Of a stretch of 64,000 nucleotides of DNA, positions 45,109-53,588 are shown in pieces. Each line of letters opens with the position of its first letter. Position 1 is the stretch's first letter. The notes under the pieces were generated by a model that was not told where the DNA came from, made no database searches, and saw nothing but the letters and a program-made list of their open reading frames with translations. A program made the position numbers and the translations under genes. Origin of the DNA: Planomonospora sp. ID67723 (lineage in GTDB: Bacteria; Actinomycetota; Actinomycetes; Streptosporangiales; Streptosporangiaceae); contig NZ_JABTEZ010000002.1 in the NCBI RefSeq assembly GCF_015711605.1, positions 1,984,001-2,048,000 of the forward strand, written 5' to 3'.

Positions 45109-45252
45109 ATGGAGATCTTCGTCATCATGATCGTGTTTGGGCTCGCCGGGTTGGCGGTGCTCGTCATCTCCGTGGTCGCTCTCCTCGCGCTCGTGGTGAT
45201 GGCCCTGGCCACCGGCCGGGAGAGAGATGACGGACAGGTCCGGTGGAGGTAA
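45109..45252 (+). CDS. 47-residue single-helix membrane peptide
   Basis: The frame M-E-I-F-V-I-M-I-V-F then 25 more hydrophobic residues forms one membrane helix ending in a charged tail (GRERDDGQVRWR). It stops three bases before the WS/DGAT start, whose GGAGG ribosome site lies in its last codons, so the two are coupled. The function is unknown; it may help place the acyltransferase at the membrane. The 206 bp before it hold no other gene. Confidence 0.55.
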   Translation: MEIFVIMIVFGLAGLAVLVISVVALLALVVMALATGRERDDGQVRWR

Positions 45253-45255
45253 GCG

Positions 45256-46692
45256 GTGCGGCAGCTCAGCGCGGTGGACGCGCAGTTCCTGAACTTCGAG
45301 ACCTCGACCAACGTCGCGAACATCGCCGGCCTGGCGATCCTGGACGGCGGGCTGACCCGGGGGGACCTGCTCTCCCTGCTGGCCCACCGCCTCCACGTCG
45401 CGGCGCCGTTGCGGCAGCGGCTGGTCACGGTCCCGTTCGGCCTGGACCACCCGTACTGGGCCGAGGAGCCCAGGATCGACCTCGACTACCACGTGCGCGA
45501 GCTGGCGCTGCCCGCCCCGGGCAACGACGAGCAACTGGGCGAACAGGTGGCCCGGGTGCACGCCCGCCGCCTGGACCGGCGTCGCCCGCTGTGGGAGATG
45601 TACCTGATCCACGGCCTGGCGGGCGACCGGATGGCCCTCTACACCAAGGTCCATCACGCCGCAGTTGACGGCATCACCGGAGCCGACGTGCTCGCCGCGC
45701 TGCTGGACACCTCACCGGAACCCTCGGGGCCGCCGCCGATGCCCGCCGCCGGGAAGGAGGAGCGGATCGGCACGGGGGAGATGATCGCGAGGGGAGTGGC
45801 CAGGGCCGTCGCCAACCCCGCCAACACCGTCAGGTTCCTGGCCGGGGCGGTCCCGCACCTGGACGAGATCCCGGTGGTCTCGCAGGTACCCGGCGCCGGG
45901 CTGGTCTCCCGCCTGACCCGCGGCCTGGCCCACCGCCTGACCGGAGGGGACCCGGTGCCCGCGCTGCCCCGGCTGACCGTTCCGCGCACCCCCTTCAGCG
46001 GAAGGATCACCGGCCACCGCAGGTTCGCCTTCACCGCGCTGCCGCTGGCGGACGTCAAGCAGGTCAAGAACGCCTTCGGGGTGACGGTGAACGACGTCGT
46101 GATGACCCTCTGTGCGGGGGCGCTGCGGCAGTGGCTGCTCAAGCACGACGCCCTGCCCGGCCGGCCGCTGGTCGCCGGGGTGCCGTTCTCGCTTCGCATG
46201 CCGGGAGAACAGGACGCGGGCAACCAGGTGACCATAATGATCACGACGCTGGCCACGCAGGTCGCCGATCCGGTGGAGCGGCTGCACGCCGTACGGGACG
46301 CCATGAAGAGGATCAAGGACCGCTCGTCGCTCGCGCCGGCCCGCTGGCTCCAGCAGGTCAGCGACCTGATGCCGGCGGCGCTGACCGGCCTGGCCGCCCG
46401 GGCGGCCTTCAACCTGTTCGCCGGGACCGCGGGCCCGATCAACCTGGTGATCTCCAATGTCCCCGGCCCGCAGCTCCCCCTCTACGTGTGCGGCGCGCGG
46501 CTGCTGTCCTACCACCCCGTCTCGGTGATCACCGATGCCAGCGGCGGCGTCAACATCACGGTGTTCTCCTACGACGGTTCCCTGGACGTCGGCGTGGTCG
46601 CCTGCCGGGAGATGGTGCCCGACGTGTGGGCGCTCACCGACTACCTGAACGACGCCCTAACGGAACTCAAGCTCATCGTTGAGCAGCAGTGA
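45256..46692 (+). CDS. Wax ester synthase / diacylglycerol acyltransferase (WS/DGAT)
   Basis: The 478-residue protein has the condensation-type active site HHAAVDG (about 133-139), the PLW motif in RRRPLWEMY and the ND motif in VTVNDVVMTLC. It joins acyl-CoA to diacylglycerol or a fatty alcohol, making storage triacylglycerol or wax at the membrane. The GTG start follows GGAGG. Its 3' end overlaps the convergent ATPase gene by 36 bp. Confidence 0.93.
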   Translation: MRQLSAVDAQFLNFETSTNVANIAGLAILDGGLTRGDLLSLLAHRLHVAAPLRQRLVTVPFGLDHPYWAEEPRIDLDYHVRELALPAPGNDEQLGEQVARVHARRLDRRRPLWEMYLIHGLAGDRMALYTKVHHAAVDGITGADVLAALLDTSPEPSGPPPMPAAGKEERIGTGEMIARGVARAVANPANTVRFLAGAVPHLDEIPVVSQVPGAGLVSRLTRGLAHRLTGGDPVPALPRLTVPRTPFSGRITGHRRFAFTALPLADVKQVKNAFGVTVNDVVMTLCAGALRQWLLKHDALPGRPLVAGVPFSLRMPGEQDAGNQVTIMITTLATQVADPVERLHAVRDAMKRIKDRSSLAPARWLQQVSDLMPAALTGLAARAAFNLFAGTAGPINLVISNVPGPQLPLYVCGARLLSYHPVSVITDASGGVNITVFSYDGSLDVGVVACREMVPDVWALTDYLNDALTELKLIVEQQ

Positions 46693-47106
46693 CTCCCCGG
46701 GCGCGTCCTTGTCGAAGCGCAGCTCCTTCTCCAGGCAGACGATGGAGCCCTGCTCCTTTCGCCGGTCGAAATGGATCTTGTCCGCCAACGCCTCCATGAT
46801 CTGCAAACCCCGGCCGGACTCGGCGCCCGGCGGAGCCTCGTGGGCGCCGGTGAAGTCGAAACCCTTCCCGGCGTCCACCACCTTGATGACGCAGCGGTCG
46901 TGGCAGAGCTCGGTGCGCACCATGTAGTCGTCGCTGGCCGCAGCGTGTTTGATCACATTTGAGCATGCCTCGGAAAGCATGAGTTGGATGTCCTCGCGGA
47001 TCTGTCGCTGCACGCCCAAGGCGTTGAGCGATGAGTCCAGCATCTGCCTGATGACCGGAACACTCGCGGCGTCACGCGGCAGGCGCAACGCGATAGTGGC
47101 CTCCAC
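46657..47106 (-). CDS. RsbW-like ATP-binding protein (anti-sigma factor kinase type)
   Basis: The 149-residue GHKL protein has the N box LMLSEACSNVIKHA, G1 VVDAGKGFDF and G2 ESGRGLQIMEALAD of the HATPase_c_2 anti-sigma kinases. It lacks a clear anti-anti-sigma partner nearby. The GTG at 47106 is chosen because AAGGAGGGG lies a few bases upstream; a GTG at 47121 would place that site inside the gene. Confidence 0.88.
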   Translation of the reverse strand: MEATIALRLPRDAASVPVIRQMLDSSLNALGVQRQIREDIQLMLSEACSNVIKHAAASDDYMVRTELCHDRCVIKVVDAGKGFDFTGAHEAPPGAESGRGLQIMEALADKIHFDRRKEQGSIVCLEKELRFDKDAPGESLLLNDELEFR

Positions 47107-47130
47107 AGTCCCCTCCTTCACGGCTGGCCC

Positions 47131-47442
47131 CTAAACCTGCCCTGAGGGGGCCTCCGTATTCGGGAACGTAACGATTGGGGGACGAGTTTTACGCCTGCGC
47201 AGGCCGGAGGCGATGAGCCGGGCGACCAGCTCGCGCGAGGACACGGCCTCGGCGCCCAGGGCGAGCGCCCGTTCGTAGACGGTCTCGGGCACGTCGTAGT
47301 GGTCCCGGTCGAAGGCGCGGGCCGGCACGCCCAGCGCGGCGGCGAAGGCGTGCAGCTCCTCCACGGAGGCGTCGCTGACCAGGTGGGACCAGAGCAGACC
47401 GCGCGGGCCCGGCCAGTTCGGGGGATCGATGAGTACGCTCAC
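47131..47442 (-). CDS. DUF4031-domain protein
   Basis: The 103-residue protein matches DUF4031: LIDPPNWPGPRGLLWSHLVSD, EELHAFAAALG and DRDHYDVPE. The His and Asp pattern suggests a small enzyme or nucleotide-binding fold, with function unknown. Its GTG overlaps the stop of the TetR gene (GTGA), so it is co-translated with that regulator. Confidence 0.85.
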   Translation of the reverse strand: MSVLIDPPNWPGPRGLLWSHLVSDASVEELHAFAAALGVPARAFDRDHYDVPETVYERALALGAEAVSSRELVARLIASGLRRRKTRPPIVTFPNTEAPSGQV

Positions 47443-47990
47443 CGCCGGACGAGCTCCGTCGCGACCTCCAGCGCGGCGGCCCTGCGCTCGTCGTCGGTCA
47501 GCGTGTCGTCCCTGAGCAGGGACCAGGCCGCGTGCAGGGCGAACAGGGCCATGGAGTTCTTCAGCCGGACGGCCGCCGGATCGCCGGGCTCCGCCAGGAA
47601 GGTGAGCATGTCGAACATGCGCTCGCGGGTCTTCTCCATCACGGGGTGGTGCTTGAGTGCGGTCTGGTTACGCTCGAAGAACCGCATGATCTCGTGGTGC
47701 CGCCCCCGGTGCAGGCTGTCGGCGTAACGGCGGAGCAGCTCGCGGCGGGTCTCGTCGGTGCGCGGCTGCTCCCCGGCCCAGGCGATGAGGTCGTCGACGG
47801 CGTGCAGCCGGTTCTCCGCCAGGCTGGCGACGATGTCGTCCTTGGTCTTGAAGTGGTAGTAGAGGGCGGCCTTGGTCACACCGAGCGCCTCGGCTATCTC
47901 GCGGAGCGAGGTGGCCTCGTAGCCCTGCTCGATGAAGAGCTTCAGGGCGATCTCCTGGATCCGCGTACGGGTGTCGGCCTGATCCTTCAT
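47439..47990 (-). CDS. TetR-family repressor
   Basis: The 183-residue protein has a TetR helix-turn-helix (TRIQEIALKLFIEQGYEATSLREIAEALGVTKAALYYHFKTKDDI) and an all-helical ligand domain. GAAGGA precedes ATG 47990. It is divergent from an MFS pseudogene with two TetR-like operators between them, so it most likely once controlled that exporter and now may mainly control itself and the DUF4031 gene. Confidence 0.9.
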   Translation of the reverse strand: MKDQADTRTRIQEIALKLFIEQGYEATSLREIAEALGVTKAALYYHFKTKDDIVASLAENRLHAVDDLIAWAGEQPRTDETRRELLRRYADSLHRGRHHEIMRFFERNQTALKHHPVMEKTRERMFDMLTFLAEPGDPAAVRLKNSMALFALHAAWSLLRDDTLTDDERRAAALEVATELVRR

Positions 47991-48012
47991 GGTGTCCTTC
48001 GTGGCGAAATCT

Positions 48013-48077
48013 ACTTGACGACCGGTAAGTAAGCCGCCTGCATTCCGAGCATATCTCAAACTTGCCGGTCGGCAAGT
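48013..48077. promoter_or_regulatory. Two 18-bp TetR-type operators
   Basis: ACTTGACGACCGGTAAGT (48013-48030) and ACTTGCCGGTCGGCAAGT (48060-48077) share their ends and are 47 bp apart centre to centre. The second is a perfect palindrome. They overlap the likely divergent promoters of the TetR gene and the MFS pseudogene. Confidence 0.75.
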
Positions 48078-48105
48078 AAGCAAGATCCTTCATGGGGGGA
48101 CCGAA

Positions 48106-48701
48106 GTGACGGAGACCGAAGCCAGGCCGGCACGGCGGCGCGAGGTCATGGTAGTGCTGCCCGGCCTGATACCGGCGATGATCCTGGCCATGCTCGACAC
48201 GTGAACCTGCCCATCGGGTTCATCGCTCTGGCGCTGCTGGCGGCCAAGCTCAAGCTGCTCAAGCTCCGCACCGAGCACCGCATCGACTGGCTCGGAGCCG
48301 CCCTGCTCTCCGCCGGCATCACGGCGCTGGTCCTCATCACCACCTGGGGCGGGAACGAGTACGACTGGGGCTCCCCGCAGATCCTCGGCCTGGTCCCCCT
48401 CGCCGTGGTGACCCTCGCCCTGTTCGTCCCCGTTGAGCGCCGCGCGGCCGAACCGATCATGCCGCTCGGCCTGTTCCGCAACCGCAACTTCACGCTGATC
48501 TCGCTGGAGTCGCTGGCCACCTCGATCTCCAGCGTGTTCTGGTGGGCGATCCCGTTCGCCGTCGTGGTCCCGCTGCTGGCCGCCTTCATCAAGGAGATCC
48601 CGCTGCGCGGCGGCCCCGAACAGGCCGGTGACCAGGGCAGCGGCCAAGGAGATGACCAGGACGGGGCGGTCAGGGCCCCCGTCCCGGCCGCCCTCGACTG
48701 A
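48106..48701 (+). pseudogene. DHA2-family MFS exporter with two internal deletions
   Basis: A GTG start (48106) with GGGGGGA upstream opens a reading that looks like an EmrB/QacA start (VLPGLIPAMILAMLDT), then stops at 48202. The next frame, from 48201, continues with VNLPIGFIALALLAAKLKLL, the loop that in intact proteins lies about 150 residues later, then AEPIMPLGLFRNRNFTL. That is joined to a C-terminal SVFWWAIPFAVVVPLLAAFIKEIPLRG. Most membrane helices are missing, so no transporter can form. The first join changes the reading frame. Confidence 0.8.
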
Positions 48702-48767
48702 GGCACCTGAAGCGATCGCCAAGTCGCGACCCAGCCGGCCCCAAGTCGCACCGGACACGCTGGGGCC

Positions 48768-49745
48768 ATGGACAGCACCACGGCCAGCATCACGGCCAGC
48801 ACCACCATCGCCGCCGGGTACCTCACCCGGCGGCCCTCAGCGCACGACGCCGAGGCCATCCACGAGCTGATCTCCCTGTGCGACACACAGGTGATCGGCA
48901 AGGCGGACATGACCCTCGACGACGTCATCGACGAACTCGGCGACCCCGCCTTCGACCGGGAGAACGACGGCTGGCTCGTCCACGACGCCGACGGCCGCCT
49001 GGTCGCCTGGGCCTGGGCCCGCCGCAAGGGCGACAGCGACAACGTGGACATCGACGTGGTCGTCCACCCCGACGCCCAGGCCCTCACCGGCCGGCTCTGG
49101 GACACCGTGACCGCGCGCGCCTCGCAGATCACCGCCGCCCTCGGCCACGACCACGCCGTCCTGGACATCGGCCTCTACCGGGAGGACAGCGGCAAGCGCG
49201 CCGTGGCCGCCGCCCGCGGCTTCACCGCCGCCACCAGCTTCATCAGGCTCCTCGTCGACCACGAGGGCGCGGTCGCCGAGCCCGTGACCCCGGCCGGGGT
49301 CACCCTGCACAGCGGCCTCACCGACGAGGTACGCCGCCAGGGCCACGCGGTGCAGCAGGCCGGCTTCGCCGAACACTTCGGGTTCACCCCCAAGGGCTTC
49401 GACGAGTGGTTCGCCGACCTCGACGCCTCCAGCACCACCGATTGGGCGCAACTGACCGTCGCCCACGTCGGCGGTGAGCCCGCCGCCATGCTGCTCGGCA
49501 CGAACATGTTCGCCGGCGACGAGAACTGCGGCTACGTGCGCCAGCTCGCCGTCCTGCCCGCTTTCCGCGGCCGGGGCCTGGGCCGGTTCATGCTCCGCAC
49601 GGCGTTCGCCGCCGACGCCCGCCGCGGCAGGGCCGGCACCTACCTGCACGTCGACGCCAACAACAGCACCCCCGCGCTGGACCTGTACCTGTCGGTGGGC
49701 ATGCGCCAGGTGCTGGCCATCGACGTCTGGCGCCGCACGGTCTGA
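48768..49745 (+). CDS. Tandem GNAT-domain acetyltransferase
   Basis: The 325-residue protein has two GNAT-like halves. The second has the acetyl-CoA loop VRQLAVLPAFRGRGLGRFMLRTAF and the usual Asn-Asn-x4-A-L-x-L-Y ending; the first is degenerate. The arrangement resembles mycothiol synthase (MshD) and related tandem GNATs. The substrate is unknown. A CCAAGTCGC direct repeat lies in the 66 bp upstream. Confidence 0.82.
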   Translation: MDSTTASITASTTIAAGYLTRRPSAHDAEAIHELISLCDTQVIGKADMTLDDVIDELGDPAFDRENDGWLVHDADGRLVAWAWARRKGDSDNVDIDVVVHPDAQALTGRLWDTVTARASQITAALGHDHAVLDIGLYREDSGKRAVAAARGFTAATSFIRLLVDHEGAVAEPVTPAGVTLHSGLTDEVRRQGHAVQQAGFAEHFGFTPKGFDEWFADLDASSTTDWAQLTVAHVGGEPAAMLLGTNMFAGDENCGYVRQLAVLPAFRGRGLGRFMLRTAFAADARRGRAGTYLHVDANNSTPALDLYLSVGMRQVLAIDVWRRTV

Positions 49746-49776
49746 CCCCGGCAGACAGGAGACCCGCCCCCGGCAC

Positions 49777-49809
49777 GCGGGTACGGCTCAGCGCGAGAGC
49801 CGTACCCGC
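49777..49809. terminator. 13-bp perfect hairpin across the DHA2 exporter stop
   Basis: GCGGGTACGGCTC and its complement flank a 7-base loop. The right arm includes the last codons and the stop (49788-49790) of the minus-strand exporter, and the left arm lies towards the GNAT gene. It should stop transcripts from both. Confidence 0.75.
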
Positions 49810-51170
49810 AGCAGCGGAAGCGCGCACGCCCCCGCCGCCAGCGCCGTGACCGCCAGCGCCGCCGCGGTGCCCGTGATCGAGCCCTGGCTCAGGTACAGCG
49901 TCCCGAACGTCGCCACCCCCACGACCTGGCCCAGCTGGGTCACCATCACGAACAACCCGCTGGCGTCGGAGGCGTCGGAAGGCGTGACCCGGGCGAGGGC
50001 GACCGCGAGCACGGGACTGAACGTCCAGGCCAGGGCGGCGCCCGTCACCGCCAGCACGACGGCCAGGAGCGGCTGGCCGTGCCCGCCGCCGCCGAGCGCC
50101 GGCGACAGGCCGAGATAGCCGAGCCCCGCGACGCCGAACGCGGCGACGATCATCCGGGGCCGGAGGCGCTCGGGCACCCGCTGCCAGTTGAGGCTGACGA
50201 CGGCGAACACGACGCCCATGGGCAGGAACGTCAGGCCCGCCTCGATGGGGCTGTCACCCAGCCGTCCCTGCAGGTGCAGGGCGACGGCGAACAGGAAACC
50301 GCCGTAGGTCGCCATCGTCGCGAAGACCGCCAGCGCGGACGGGAGCACCCCCGGCGCGCGGAGTACCCGCGCGGGCACCAGCGGGGCGGAGGCCCTGCGC
50401 TCCACCAGCACGAAGAGCCCGGCCATCGCCGCGCTCGCGGCCATCGCCGCCCAGCCCCACAGCGGCCAGTCCTGCTCGTGCCCCAACACCAGCGGCACCA
50501 CCAGGAGGCTGACCGCCAGCGAGAGCACGACCAGACCCGGAAGGTCCAGCGGCCGGTGGACACCGCGCCCACCGGCGGGCAGCAGGCGCGCCCCCGCGGC
50601 CAGCAGGCCGAGCCCGATCGGCACGTTCACCAGGAACACCGGCCGCCACGCGCTGCCGAACAGGTCGGCCGAGACCAGCACCCCGCCCAGTACCTGACCG
50701 GAGATCGCGGCCCCGGAGATGACCGCGGCGTAGAGGCTGAGCGCCCGGGCCCGCGCCGCCCCCTCGAAACTCGTCTGGATCATGCTCAGCACCTGCGGCA
50801 CCATCAGCGCCGCCCCCGCCCCCTGCAGCAGCCGGAAGGCGACCAGCTGCCCGGCCGAGACCGCCAGGCCGCAGGCCAGCGAGGCGACCGTGAAGGCCGC
50901 GAGACCGGACAGGAACAGCCGCCGCCCGCCGTACCGGCCGCCGAGCCGGGCACCGGTCACCAGCAGCATGGCGTAGGCGACGGTGTAGCCGGAGACGATC
51001 ATCTGGAGCTCCGAGCCGGACGCGCCGAGGTCGGAACGGATCACGGGAGAGGCGACGTTGACGATGGAGACGTCGAGGATCGCCATGAACTGCCCGGCCA
51101 GGAGGACCGGCAGCAGCCAGGGCACACGCAGCGCCGCGGGAGCCCCGGCGGAGGTGGAGATCGTGGTCAT
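49788..51170 (-). CDS. DHA2-family MFS drug exporter
   Basis: The 460-residue protein has about fourteen predicted helices and DHA2 landmarks: LAGQFMAILDVSIVNVASP in helix 1, the D-x-T-like loop GGRYGGRRLFLSG and VPQVLSMIQTSF in helix 4-5. It exports hydrophobic drugs or signals. It is divergent from the MmyB-type regulator, its likely controller. The ATG at 51170 has no strong ribosome site. Confidence 0.85.
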   Translation of the reverse strand: MTTISTSAGAPAALRVPWLLPVLLAGQFMAILDVSIVNVASPVIRSDLGASGSELQMIVSGYTVAYAMLLVTGARLGGRYGGRRLFLSGLAAFTVASLACGLAVSAGQLVAFRLLQGAGAALMVPQVLSMIQTSFEGAARARALSLYAAVISGAAISGQVLGGVLVSADLFGSAWRPVFLVNVPIGLGLLAAGARLLPAGGRGVHRPLDLPGLVVLSLAVSLLVVPLVLGHEQDWPLWGWAAMAASAAMAGLFVLVERRASAPLVPARVLRAPGVLPSALAVFATMATYGGFLFAVALHLQGRLGDSPIEAGLTFLPMGVVFAVVSLNWQRVPERLRPRMIVAAFGVAGLGYLGLSPALGGGGHGQPLLAVVLAVTGAALAWTFSPVLAVALARVTPSDASDASGLFVMVTQLGQVVGVATFGTLYLSQGSITGTAAALAVTALAAGACALPLLRVRLSR

Positions 51171-51271
51171 ACGACGACTTTGGGACCACGCGGGTACGGG
51201 TGGTGAGAGCCTGCTGATCCTGGTACCGCCAGCACCTGGCAAGCGAGCCGTCCGTCGGCCAGCATGGGAAG

Positions 51272-52222
51272 GTGACCGTGCCCCCACCGGATCTCCGGAT
51301 CGCGTCCTCCCCCCAGGCCGGCCGCCGTACGGCGCGGCAGAGCGCCGCGACCGCGTCCCGGATCGAGACCCGGCCGCGTGCGCGCCGTACCGAACTCGCC
51401 GCCTTCCTGCGCAGCCGCCGCGAGCGCATCACCCCCGCCGACGTCGGCCTGCCGCCCGGCCTGCGCCGGCGAACCCCCGGCCTGCGCCGTGAGGAGGTCG
51501 CCCAGCTCGCCGGAGTCGGCGTCACCTGGTACACCTGGCTGGAGCAGGGACGGCCGATCAACGTCAGCGTGCAGGTGCTCGACGCGATCTCCCGCACCCT
51601 CGGGCTGGACCCGGTCGAGCACGAGCACCTCTACCGGCTCGCCGACGTGCCCGAACTGACCGAGACCGGGGGATGCCGGAGCCTGGAACCCGAGACGCAG
51701 CTCATCCTCGACCAGCTCGATCCGATCCCCGCCGCGGTCTACAACGCCCGCTACGACCTGCTGGCCTGGAACGACACCTTCGAGTGGATGTTCCCCAACC
51801 TGACCACGCAGCCGCTCGTCACCCGCAACGCCCTCTGGCAGCTGTTCACCGGCCGCGACTGCTGCAACCCGGTGGTCAACTGGGAGGAGGAGATGCCGCA
51901 GATGGTGGCCACCCTGCGCGCCGGATTCGGCCGGCACCTCGGCGAACCCGCCTGGACCGACTTCGTCCGCCGCCTGTCGGCGGCGAGCCCCGAGTTCGCC
52001 CGGATGTGGGCCACCCATGACGTGGCCAGGCCAGGCAACCGCATGAAGATCTTCCGGCACAGTGCCGCCGGGCTGATCCGCACCGTCTCGACGAGCATGA
52101 CCCTGGCAGCACCTCCGGAGACCCGCATGGCGGTCTACACGCCCGCCGACGACGAGAGCCGCGAGCGCATCGCCTGGCTCCGCGCGAACAGGGAGGCCCC
52201 GGTCCCCGACCACGTCCACTGA
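51272..52222 (+). CDS. MmyB-like XRE regulator (MLTR ligand-binding domain)
   Basis: The 316-residue protein has an N-terminal helix-turn-helix region (FLRSRRERITPADVGL, RRTPGLRREEVAQLAGVGVTWYTWLEQGR) and the MmyB/MLTR LBD (ETQLILDQLDPIPAAVYNARYDLLAWNDTFEWMFPN). It commonly represses or activates a divergent transporter or dehydrogenase gene; here the DHA2 exporter lies 101 bp away. The N-terminus before residue 35 is poorly conserved and may be overpredicted. Confidence 0.9.
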   Translation: MTVPPPDLRIASSPQAGRRTARQSAATASRIETRPRARRTELAAFLRSRRERITPADVGLPPGLRRRTPGLRREEVAQLAGVGVTWYTWLEQGRPINVSVQVLDAISRTLGLDPVEHEHLYRLADVPELTETGGCRSLEPETQLILDQLDPIPAAVYNARYDLLAWNDTFEWMFPNLTTQPLVTRNALWQLFTGRDCCNPVVNWEEEMPQMVATLRAGFGRHLGEPAWTDFVRRLSAASPEFARMWATHDVARPGNRMKIFRHSAAGLIRTVSTSMTLAAPPETRMAVYTPADDESRERIAWLRANREAPVPDHVH

Positions 52223-52274
52223 GCGGTGCGCCGCGGGCCCCCGTGGCCCTGCGCCGGCCGGCTCCGCGCCGTCC

Positions 52275-53588
52275 TCAGGGCGTCACCCGGTGCTTGGACA
52301 GGTGGGCAAGGACCGACTGGTTGGCCTCCCAGCCGTCCGGGAACTTCACCGGCACGCCCAACTGCACCGGCTCCGCCGACGGATGGGCGTCCAGCAGCTC
52401 CGGAATGCCCGCCCGCGCCACCACGATGCACGCGTGCCGGTGCCGGGAGGCCAGCACGCACAACCGCCCCGACTCCAGGTGGAACGCGGTGGCGTCGCGC
52501 CGCCCCGAGAGCGGGTGCAGCACGATCGTCACGTCGTACTCCCGGCCCTGCAGCCGGTTGGCGGTGTCCACCGTGATCTCGGGCGGCACCCCGGCCGCGC
52601 GGATCGCCGCCACCTGGTCACGGTGGGCCGCGCCGATCGCGATCCGGTCCGCCGTGACCGGATGGCTGCCCCGCTCCGAGTGCGCCACCGGCGCCCGCTG
52701 CAGCAGCCGTACGGCCAGCAGCGCGACGGCCTGCACCGCCTCGGCGTCGGTGCGCACCGTGTGCCGGCTCGGCAGCTCGTACAGCGCCCAGCCCGACGCA
52801 GCCGCCTCCTCCAGCGCCCGGTCGTAGGAGGTGCGCATGCCGTTCACCGTCAGCTCCAGCGCCCGGTCCGTGTGCCTCGTCCCCGACCGGAACCCGGTGA
52901 ACGGGTAGAACGCCTCCGACACCACCGGCGCCGCCGACGCCGGCAGCCGCCACGAGACCGGCAGCCGGTGCACCGGCAGATCCGGATTGTGCCGCAGCAG
53001 CACCGAGACCGCGCTCTGCACCGGATCCCACGACAGCCCCGCCCACCGGTCGCCGTCCACGATCGAGAACGGGTCCAGCTGCCCCGGATCACCTACGAAC
53101 AGCGCCCGCTCGAACAGCGAGGCGATCCGCAGCAGCTTGTCCGAGCGCATCTGGTATGCCTCGTCGACGATCGCCCACGGCCAGCTCCGGTCCCCGATCC
53201 AGGCCCACTTGTCCGCAGTGGCGACCACCACCGCCGGGTCGCCCAGATCCGGCAGCTTGCCCGCCACCGAGACGTTCGCATGCGCGAGGATCCTGGGCGG
53301 GGTGATGTACCCGCTCGCCGACAGGCGCCCGATCGCCAGATCGGGGTGCTCCACCGCCAGCCGGTCCACCAGGTCGTCGACCTGCTCGTTGGTCTGCGCG
53401 ACGATCATCAGCGGCTCGTCCGTCTCCGCGATGTGCCCGGCCGCCCGCACCACCAGCGTGGACTTGCCCGCTCCCGGCGGGGAGTCCACCACCACGCCGC
53501 GATGGCGCGGCAGGTCCGCCAGCACGTCCGACACCACGGCCGCCGCCTCCTGCTGCGGGGTCAGCGGCTCCACGACTCTGAGCGTCAC
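52275..53588 (-). CDS. Upf1/Dna2-like SF1 helicase or ATPase
   Basis: The 437-residue protein has Walker A PPGAGKST (about 38-45), Walker B VDEAYQ (about 141-146), motif III GDPGQLDP (about 166-173), and C-terminal motifs TANRLQGREYDVTIV and ASRHRHACIVV. It has no extra nuclease domain. This is the SF1B core of Upf1/Dna2-type helicases. It is coupled by GTGA to the upstream 53585-55054 gene. GTG 53588 has AGGAGG at seven bases; GTG 53594 is too close to that site. Confidence 0.85.
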   Translation of the reverse strand: MTLRVVEPLTPQQEAAAVVSDVLADLPRHRGVVVDSPPGAGKSTLVVRAAGHIAETDEPLMIVAQTNEQVDDLVDRLAVEHPDLAIGRLSASGYITPPRILAHANVSVAGKLPDLGDPAVVVATADKWAWIGDRSWPWAIVDEAYQMRSDKLLRIASLFERALFVGDPGQLDPFSIVDGDRWAGLSWDPVQSAVSVLLRHNPDLPVHRLPVSWRLPASAAPVVSEAFYPFTGFRSGTRHTDRALELTVNGMRTSYDRALEEAAASGWALYELPSRHTVRTDAEAVQAVALLAVRLLQRAPVAHSERGSHPVTADRIAIGAAHRDQVAAIRAAGVPPEITVDTANRLQGREYDVTIVLHPLSGRRDATAFHLESGRLCVLASRHRHACIVVARAGIPELLDAHPSAEPVQLGVPVKFPDGWEANQSVLAHLSKHRVTP

